NCBI RefSeq assembly: GCF_002787055.1
Contig: NZ_CP024808.1
Location: forward strand, 522,328-586,327
From: Candidatus Nitrosotenuis aquarius
GTDB taxonomy: Archaea > Thermoproteota > Nitrososphaeria > Nitrososphaerales > Nitrosopumilaceae
Direction of reading: 5' to 3'
DNA length: 64,000 nucleotides
Position 1 is the stretch's first letter, and each line of letters begins with the position of its first letter. Positions 58,815 to 64,000 of the stretch are shown here, one piece after another. The translations under genes and the position numbers were made by a program. A model generated the notes under the pieces. It saw only the letters and a program-made list of their open reading frames with translations. It was not told where the DNA came from and made no database searches.

Positions 58815-59162
58815 ATGAAGACTGTACTAATTGCAATGGCAGCGGTTGCAGTATTACTAGCATCAATTACGCTGGCAGGCGACGCGTTTGCCCAAAAATC
58901 AGGCAAGCAAGAAGTCCAGGACATCATGACTGCATACAAAAAGGCAATACACAAGGCCCAGGCCGACTTTACTGCAGCGATCAAAAAGGCAAACGAGGAT
59001 GCGCGGGCGGCAATAGCAAAAGGCATACCTACAGACCAGATCAATGCCGAGTCCAAGGCGGCAATAGCCAAGGCGCGAGCAGACCTCAAGGCAGCAAAGG
59101 ATACGGCCCAAAAAGAGACAAAGGCAAGCCTATCAAAACTAAAGGCTGCAATCAAGCCTTAG
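58815..59162 (+). CDS. Secreted Lys/Ala-rich helical protein
   Basis: A 115-residue protein: signal peptide MKTVLIAMAAVAVLLASITLA cleaved near DAFA, then one long charged helix rich in Ala, Lys, Asp and Glu, in repeats such as KAQADFTAAIKKANEDARAAIAKG and KAAIAKARADLKAAKDTAQK. It resembles the secreted coiled-coil proteins at 4962-7117 in composition but not in signal peptide. A TATA-like stretch (TTTTTTAATGATATC) lies about 30 bases upstream. Function unknown. Confidence 0.65.
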   Translation: MKTVLIAMAAVAVLLASITLAGDAFAQKSGKQEVQDIMTAYKKAIHKAQADFTAAIKKANEDARAAIAKGIPTDQINAESKAAIAKARADLKAAKDTAQKETKASLSKLKAAIKP

Positions 59163-59166
59163 TTCA

Positions 59167-59457
59167 TTATTTTCTTGCTTCACATATTACGCATTTTAGT
59201 CCATGTGTGAATCTGCCGCATCTTGTGCAGTGCAGGGAGAACTTTTCGTATTTGCCAACCTTGCTGGACTTATAGTATGCAAAAAGCACTATCAGAAAAA
59301 TACCGCCCATTACCAAAAAGGGCACCAAGTCCGGCGGCGCGCCTATTTTGTAGTGTATATCATGGATTGATTTTGTGGCCGCAAGCGCCTGCATTGGGGC
59401 AAAAAAGGCCAAGCCCAGTACAAAACCGATCGCAGATTTTGCAGGAGCTAGCCTCAT
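59167..59457 (-). CDS. Membrane protein with C-terminal zinc ribbon
   Basis: A 96-residue protein: signal-like N-terminal helix (SAIGFVLGLAFFAPMQALA), a second helix (VPFLVMGGIFLIVLFAYY) and a zinc ribbon LHCTRCGRFTHGLKCVICEARK with Cys-x2-Cys twice. Its layout is like the gene at 30630-30971. The ribbon faces the cytosol if the N terminus is cleaved or the first helix inserts in the usual way. It is convergent with the secreted helical protein, four bases apart. Confidence 0.65.
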   Translation of the reverse strand: MRLAPAKSAIGFVLGLAFFAPMQALAATKSIHDIHYKIGAPPDLVPFLVMGGIFLIVLFAYYKSSKVGKYEKFSLHCTRCGRFTHGLKCVICEARK

Positions 59458-59519
59458 GGTGTGATAGTAGTACGCATAAATCTTAACAACTTGTTTGTTT
59501 GAAAAGGACGCACAGGTTT

Positions 59520-61409
59520 TTACTGGATCTGTTTTTTTAGCTCATCAAATGCTGCATGGATCTCAGATACAGCTGCTCCGTCCTCTAGTGTGCTGACATC
59601 GCCTATTTTTTCATTTGATGCTATTGCCTTTAGCAGCCTTCGCATTATTTTGCCGCTTCGAGTCTTTGGCAATTTGGATACAAAATAAATCGACTGGGGA
59701 GTCGCAATTGCCCCAATGTCTTTTCTGACCACATCTATTACCTGTGCCTTTAGGGAATCAGACACCATTACGCCTTCCTTTGGGACCAAGAAAGCAATGA
59801 TTGCTTCGCCCTTGATCTCATCTGGAATACCACACACCGCTGCTTCTGATATTGAATTGTGCGACACCAGGCTTGATTCCAGCTCGGCAGTGCCTATTCT
59901 GTGTCCTGCTATCTTTAGGACATCGTCTGCTCTTCCCAAGAGCCAATAATATCCGTCCTTGTCGCATATGGCATAGTCGCCTGTATAGTAGATGTCTTTG
60001 TATTTTGACCAATAGACTGTCTTGTATTTTTCATCATCGCCCCACAAAGTAGGCAGCATGCCAGGCCACGGCTTTGTAATCACAAGATATCCCTTGGTGT
60101 CAGGCGGGAGCTGTTTTCCTGATTCATCCAGTATTGCCAGCTCCACGCCAGGAATTGCAAATGCGCCCGAGCCCGGCTTGAGCGGAATTGTCTCTAGGCC
60201 AGGCAATGGCGATATCATCATGGCGCCAGTTTCCGTCTGCCACCAGGTATCGATAATCGGGCACCTTGATTTGCCGATTGTGTTATAGTACCATTTCCAG
60301 ACCTCTGGATTGATTGGCTCGCCTACCGTTCCCAGTAATCGAAGGTTGGACAAGTCATATGAATTTGGAATCGAATCGCCAAACTTCATGAACATTCGCA
60401 GTGCAGTCGGCGTGGTATAGAATATGGTGATTTTGTATCGTTGTATTATATCCCACATTCTTGCAGGACTTGGATAGTCAGGTGCACCCTCGTACATCAC
60501 CTGGGTTGCACCACATACCAGCGGGCCGTATGCAACATAGCTGTGGCCTGTGACCCAGCCAATGTCTGCAGTGCAAAAATACACATCAGAATCTTTGATG
60601 TCAAATGCCCACCTAAACGTGGCAGCTACATGAGTCAGATATCCGCCCGTGTCATGAAGAACTCCTTTTGGTTTTCCGGTTGTTCCCGAAGTATACAGGA
60701 TGTAAAGTGGATGTGTTCCGTCCAGTTTTTCTGGAGGGCAGACATTGGAGCTTTTTTGCAATATACTATTCCATGCCAAATCCCTTTTTCCCATTGGAAT
60801 CGGATTTTTGGTTCTGGTCAATACAATCACATTTTGGACAAAATCCAGATCTGAAATCGCAGTATCAATTACTTCTTTTAGCTTGACGACGTTTCCCCTT
60901 CGGTATCCGCCGTCTGCGGTGATGATTATTTTTGATTGCGAATCAACCACCCTGTCCTTGATTGATTGGGCTGAAAATCCTGAAAATATCACAGTGTGTA
61001 TTGCGCCAATTCTTGCACAGGCCAATATTGATACGATTAGCTCCGGCACCATTGGGAGGTAGATTGTTATTCGGTCTCCTTTTTGTACACCCAGGGACTT
61101 TAGGCCGTTTGCCAGTCTTTGAACGGAATCTGATAACTCTCCATATGTTACTGACCTGCGTTCCTCGTTTTCTCCCTCCCAGAATATTGCTATTTTTTCT
61201 TGGTTTTGCACATCTAGTGCGTTGTATGAAGCGTTGATTTTTCCGCCGACAAACCATTTTGCAAATGGGGGATTCCATTGCAGTGCCGTATGCCACGGCT
61301 CAAACCAGTGGAGTTTTTTTGCCTGAGACTCCCAGAATTTAACAAAATCTGCAGATGCTTCCCGGCGTGTCTGCGTGTCGTTGTGCCCTAGACCAACAAG
61401 ATAGTCCAC
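59520..61409 (-). CDS. acs: AMP-forming acetyl-CoA synthetase
   Basis: A 629-residue ANL-superfamily enzyme that makes acetyl-CoA from acetate, ATP and CoA. Motifs: YTSGTTGKPKGV (P-loop-like A3), WWQTETGAMMISP (A5), YYTGDYAICDKDGYYWLLGRADD (A7/A8; shown in parts here as YTGDYA and GRADD), GHRIGTAELES, and PKTRSGKIMRR with the acetylated-type Lys. The tryptophan of WWQTETG is that of short-chain acyl-CoA synthetases, and the length fits Acs. Acetate or propionate as substrate cannot be separated by sequence alone. Confidence 0.9.
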   Translation of the reverse strand: MDYLVGLGHNDTQTRREASADFVKFWESQAKKLHWFEPWHTALQWNPPFAKWFVGGKINASYNALDVQNQEKIAIFWEGENEERRSVTYGELSDSVQRLANGLKSLGVQKGDRITIYLPMVPELIVSILACARIGAIHTVIFSGFSAQSIKDRVVDSQSKIIITADGGYRRGNVVKLKEVIDTAISDLDFVQNVIVLTRTKNPIPMGKRDLAWNSILQKSSNVCPPEKLDGTHPLYILYTSGTTGKPKGVLHDTGGYLTHVAATFRWAFDIKDSDVYFCTADIGWVTGHSYVAYGPLVCGATQVMYEGAPDYPSPARMWDIIQRYKITIFYTTPTALRMFMKFGDSIPNSYDLSNLRLLGTVGEPINPEVWKWYYNTIGKSRCPIIDTWWQTETGAMMISPLPGLETIPLKPGSGAFAIPGVELAILDESGKQLPPDTKGYLVITKPWPGMLPTLWGDDEKYKTVYWSKYKDIYYTGDYAICDKDGYYWLLGRADDVLKIAGHRIGTAELESSLVSHNSISEAAVCGIPDEIKGEAIIAFLVPKEGVMVSDSLKAQVIDVVRKDIGAIATPQSIYFVSKLPKTRSGKIMRRLLKAIASNEKIGDVSTLEDGAAVSEIHAAFDELKKQIQ

Positions 61410-61463
61410 AGATAAAATCGAGCCTAGTTATTTCTAAATTTTTATTGTTTAAAAGCCAAAAAC

Positions 61464-61507
61464 CTCCAAAAACCACAACTGATCAGAACTGGGCCGGTTT
61501 TTTGGAG
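61464..61507. other. Inverted repeat between acs and cdvA
   Basis: CTCCAAAAACC (61464-61474) and GGTTTTTTGGAG (61496-61507) are complementary over 11 of 12 bases with a 21-base loop. The stem lies in the 236-base gap upstream of acs and downstream of the region before cdvA, which otherwise shows no gene. It may be a terminator or a regulatory hairpin near the acs start. Confidence 0.4.
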
Positions 61508-61645
61508 TGGTGCGTAAAATCATACCATGACTGGTCAGGCAATGCAATTCAAGGATTTAATCCAGGAAATCAGGCAAAGCTGATTCAAGATTAGCACAAA
61601 AAGAAAACCGAGAATAAATGTAGAAAAAAGGGATGTTAGTGCCCC

Positions 61646-62524
61646 TTACTGTGCTTCCATGCCTGCAAACCAATCTGATTTCTCAGTTTGCTTAACAGTA
61701 TTCGTCGGTGGCTGAGGCAGATTTGCGCTGACTACCTCTTCTCTATTTTCGGCCGGAGAAGGTGCAGTGTTTGCAAATATTGGCTGAGCCGATGTTTGCT
61801 CTGAAGGTTTTGCTTCAGGTGAATAGGAAGGTGCACTTGGAGCTTGCTCGACTGTCTGTCCGTTGTTTGTCACAAGATATGATACTGCAGATGTCTGGAT
61901 TTGCGCTTGCTGGTTCACGTCGCTGCGAACACCATCCAAGGATAGATCCGACATTCTTCGCTGAATGTTGAGGATTTCCGCCTTTTCATGGTCGATGTGT
62001 TCCATTATTTCGCCTGTGTGCGTCTTGATGAGATCATATTTTGCTTCAGAGATTTCGTTGCTCTTGAATTGGACTTTGGCATCAAACAACAATGTCTTTA
62101 CAGTCTTTAGCTGTGCACCTAGCTCTTCGAGACGTGAGCCTAGCGCTGATGAAATCTGCTTTTCAGCTTCTTCCAGCGATATCAGTTTGGACTTGTACTT
62201 TTCGTGTATGATTTCTGCGTCTTCCTTCATTTCGTCGTTTTCAGAGACAATGTCAATTAGCGCCTTTAGTCGCCTGATTGTCAGTCCCTTTTCTCTGAGG
62301 AATCGTTGTGCGTCGAGTCTCCATTTCGGTATGTAGATTACGACATCGCCCTGAACTACTAGTTGTTCAAATGGGACCTGTACTAGTCCTTGCAGACCAC
62401 AGTCAACTCCCACAGTCTGTATGGAGCCATCAATATCGGTTATAGTACCGATGACTTTGCCCATCTGGGTGCCATACATGTCTTTGACTTGCTTGCCGAT
62501 AATCTCTACTTCGTCCTTGTTCAT
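61646..62524 (-). CDS. cdvA: Cell division protein CdvA
   Basis: A 292-residue cytoskeletal protein of the Cdv/ESCRT division machinery. The N-terminal PRC-barrel (about 7-70; GKQVKDMYGTQMGKVIGTIT, YIPKWRLDAQRFL) is followed by a long coiled coil (about 85-195) and a Pro/Ser/Gln-rich tail that ends KSDWFAGMEAQ, in the region where CdvA binds ESCRT-III CdvB. It forms filaments that recruit CdvB. No cdvB or cdvC lies nearby. The start follows its AT-rich upstream region. Confidence 0.85.
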   Translation of the reverse strand: MNKDEVEIIGKQVKDMYGTQMGKVIGTITDIDGSIQTVGVDCGLQGLVQVPFEQLVVQGDVVIYIPKWRLDAQRFLREKGLTIRRLKALIDIVSENDEMKEDAEIIHEKYKSKLISLEEAEKQISSALGSRLEELGAQLKTVKTLLFDAKVQFKSNEISEAKYDLIKTHTGEIMEHIDHEKAEILNIQRRMSDLSLDGVRSDVNQQAQIQTSAVSYLVTNNGQTVEQAPSAPSYSPEAKPSEQTSAQPIFANTAPSPAENREEVVSANLPQPPTNTVKQTEKSDWFAGMEAQ

Positions 62525-62651
62525 TGGCTAAAACTTGAGCGTTGCGTATAACCGGCAAAATGTGAACAAGTGTTCTATTTTTGGTAAGAAGAAATTAACC
62601 AAGGCAATTCTAGTCGCAATTTTAAAATTTGAACGCTTTTGGGTATACTCC

Positions 62652-62930
62652 ATGATAGACAAGGACGGCTTGGACCAAATACTGAACTTTGTGGCAAAGC
62701 GCTGGATTGAGCTTTCCAGGGATCCTGCCAACAAGGCTCTGCAGAATCTGCCGTCTGACTTTTGGATGAATTCTGTTGGCGGCAAGGCAGGCGAGAAAGG
62801 CCACTGGATGACGATGCTTTTGTACACGGAAAACGAGGCCGACGCAGCTGCATTAAAGGAAGTGCTGCTTCGATGGCAGGCAAAGGGATCGAGTCCCAAA
62901 GTAGATCTCATACAAATCAAGCGAAAATAG
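62652..62930 (+). CDS. Small alpha/beta protein of unknown function
   Basis: A 92-residue soluble protein (MIDKDGLDQILNFVAKRWIEL at the start; ENEADAAALKEVLLRWQAKG near the end). No motif is recognised. I chose the ATG that begins the globular part, as the longer frame adds 39 residues that overlap the cdvA promoter. It lies 27 bases before the ThyX-like gene. Function is unknown. Confidence 0.55.
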   Translation: MIDKDGLDQILNFVAKRWIELSRDPANKALQNLPSDFWMNSVGGKAGEKGHWMTMLLYTENEADAAALKEVLLRWQAKGSSPKVDLIQIKRK

Positions 62931-62938
62931 TTTAATTA
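62931..62938 (+). promoter_or_regulatory. TATA-like box for the ThyX-like gene
   Basis: TTTAATTA is about 24 bases before the first TTG of the gene, the usual distance for a leaderless archaeal message. It follows directly the stop of the small upstream gene, so both transcription from here and read-through are possible. Confidence 0.45.
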
Positions 62939-62957
62939 GATTTGTCCAGTCTGGAGT

Positions 62958-64000
62958 TTGTTGAGCGAGTTTACCGAACAAGAAAAAGAAAAGCTAAAAA
63001 GCCATTTCTCAAATGCTGATGATTCTGTGTTTGCTATAATAACTCCGCGACAGGTGGACCGCGGTGCTCTGATGTCTAGATATTCTAGGACTGATAAAAG
63101 CATGCGGAGAATTTTTTTGGACGAGTTTTTGGCAAACGAAAATCGCGGTGAGGAATTTTACAATAAAGTCCTAATTGAATATGGCGATGATTCCGTTGCG
63201 GAACTTGGAATTGCGCAAATTGCAATCGAGGGAATATCAAATATCGCAGTCAAAAAAATAGAGGACCGCAGAATTGGCCTGTCGTATTTGGAAAAATCGT
63301 CTCGCTATGTTTCTTGGGACAAAAAAGTAAACGGGCAGTTCAAGTTTTTGCGGGAAAAAAAAATCATGGAATCAAAATTTGCCGATTCGTACATTCAAGC
63401 GTGTGATCTGGATTTTGAAGTTTATTCCAAGAACATAGATCCAATGCTGAAATTTGTGCGAGAAAAAGAGCCAATTGAAAAGCTGAAATTCAAGGATTCT
63501 GCATCCGGAAACGAGACGGAATTCTCCAAGCTAAAATCAGAGTCGGACATCAAGTCTGCCACATTCATCTATAATGCAAGTACAAAGGCAAAGGCACTTG
63601 ACATTTTGCGTGGCTTGCTTCCAGCCTCGACGCTGACCAATGTGGGCGTCTCTGGGAACGGGCGCGCATTTGAGTATCTACTGACCATATTGTACAGCTC
63701 CGACCTTGCAGAAGAGCAAGAGGTTGCGGATAAAATCAAGCATGAACTAGACACTACCATCAAGTCCTTTGTTAGGCGCGCTACCGACAAGTACGGTATT
63801 GCAATGCAGCAATATCTCAAGTCGCTGCAAAAAAGCACCCAAATACTATCCAAAAGGCAGAAAATAAAGCCAAGGCACCGAGGGCCTCTAGTCAAGCTAG
63901 TCAATTATGAATCAGAGGAAATAGCACAGAGCAAGATAATTTCTGCAATTATTTACGAATCACAAACAATACCATATGGGGAGATTTTAGGTATGGTCAA
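62958..64000 (+). CDS. ThyX-like (flavin-dependent thymidylate synthase-like) protein, partial
   Basis: About 347 residues are visible and the frame is open to the window edge. The first domain has the ThyX layout: [65 protein letters not shown] later block [20 protein letters not shown] shows a second, repeated half, and the order fits the long archaeal ThyX-like family. The active-site RHRxxS motif is not clear in this part, so the function may differ from dTMP synthesis. Start is one of two consecutive TTG codons, 62958 or 62961. Confidence 0.75.
   Translation, partial: MLSEFTEQEKEKLKSHFSNADDSVFAIITPRQVDRGALMSRYSRTDKSMRRIFLDEFLANENRGEEFYNKVLIEYGDDSVAELGIAQIAIEGISNIAVKKIEDRRIGLSYLEKSSRYVSWDKKVNGQFKFLREKKIMESKFADSYIQACDLDFEVYSKNIDPMLKFVREKEPIEKLKFKDSASGNETEFSKLKSESDIKSATFIYNASTKAKALDILRGLLPASTLTNVGVSGNGRAFEYLLTILYSSDLAEEQEVADKIKHELDTTIKSFVRRATDKYGIAMQQYLKSLQKSTQILSKRQKIKPRHRGPLVKLVNYESEEIAQSKIISAIIYESQTIPYGEILGMV

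Overview
The window looks like the chromosome of an ammonia-oxidising archaeon of the Thaumarchaeota/Nitrososphaerota, most like the Nitrosopumilales. The signs are a CdvA cell-division gene, archaeal FEN-1 with a PCNA box, archaeal EF-2, MqnD/MqnE futalosine-pathway genes, Lrp-type regulators, many very small zinc-finger proteins, response regulators with Cys-rich outputs, and secreted proteins carrying the paired-Trp tail modules common in this group. Many genes have TATA-like boxes about 25 bases before the start codon, as expected for leaderless messages, and TTG/GTG starts are frequent. Species cannot be fixed from sequence reading alone.

Bases 1-27000 are mostly chromosomal housekeeping and lineage-specific genes: the 5' end of EF-2, a SIS-domain protein, a CBS protein, mqnD and mqnE (menaquinone synthesis), three secreted coiled-coil proteins, a cluster of TPR and C2H2 zinc-finger genes, receiver, Lrp and J-domain genes, an HD-domain fusion, a frameshifted MFS transporter, a SNF2-type ATPase, a PAC2 protein, a seven-repeat PKD-like surface protein and a cupredoxin. 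Bases 27000-43900 hold a PIN protein followed by a receiver-like protein with Glu at the phosphorylation position, two orphan peptide-transporter permeases, a JAMM protease with a coiled-coil partner, and a probable exopolysaccharide locus: two membrane glycosyltransferases with half-LIM zinc modules and a secreted tandem polysaccharide-deacetylase protein. A histidine kinase/response-regulator pair and a ParB-like gene follow.

Bases 44009-57257 are an integrated element of about 13.2 kb. It is bounded by a perfect 20-bp direct repeat, one copy of which forms the 3' end of an intron-containing tRNA-Ser gene, with a tyrosine recombinase next to that tRNA. At its far end it carries a putative defence cluster: a SIR2-domain protein divergent from a TIR-domain protein, then a HEPN-type protein, and further on an Mrr-type nuclease. 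The middle holds an AbrB-like regulator behind three GTAC-centred sites spaced exactly 24 bp apart, and a strongly folded 62-base inverted-repeat element. The integrase-proximal part is a tightly overlapping run of small regulators, an HNH nuclease, a possible small terminase and a tail tape-measure-like protein. No major capsid, portal or large terminase was recognised, so it resembles a reduced provirus or satellite carrying immunity genes.

Bases 57418-64000 return to core genes: FEN-1, a secreted Lys/Ala-rich protein, AMP-forming acetyl-CoA synthetase, cdvA and the 5' part of a ThyX-like gene. Apart from one repair of a frameshift, the annotation uses the reading frames as given; alternative starts are stated where I chose them.
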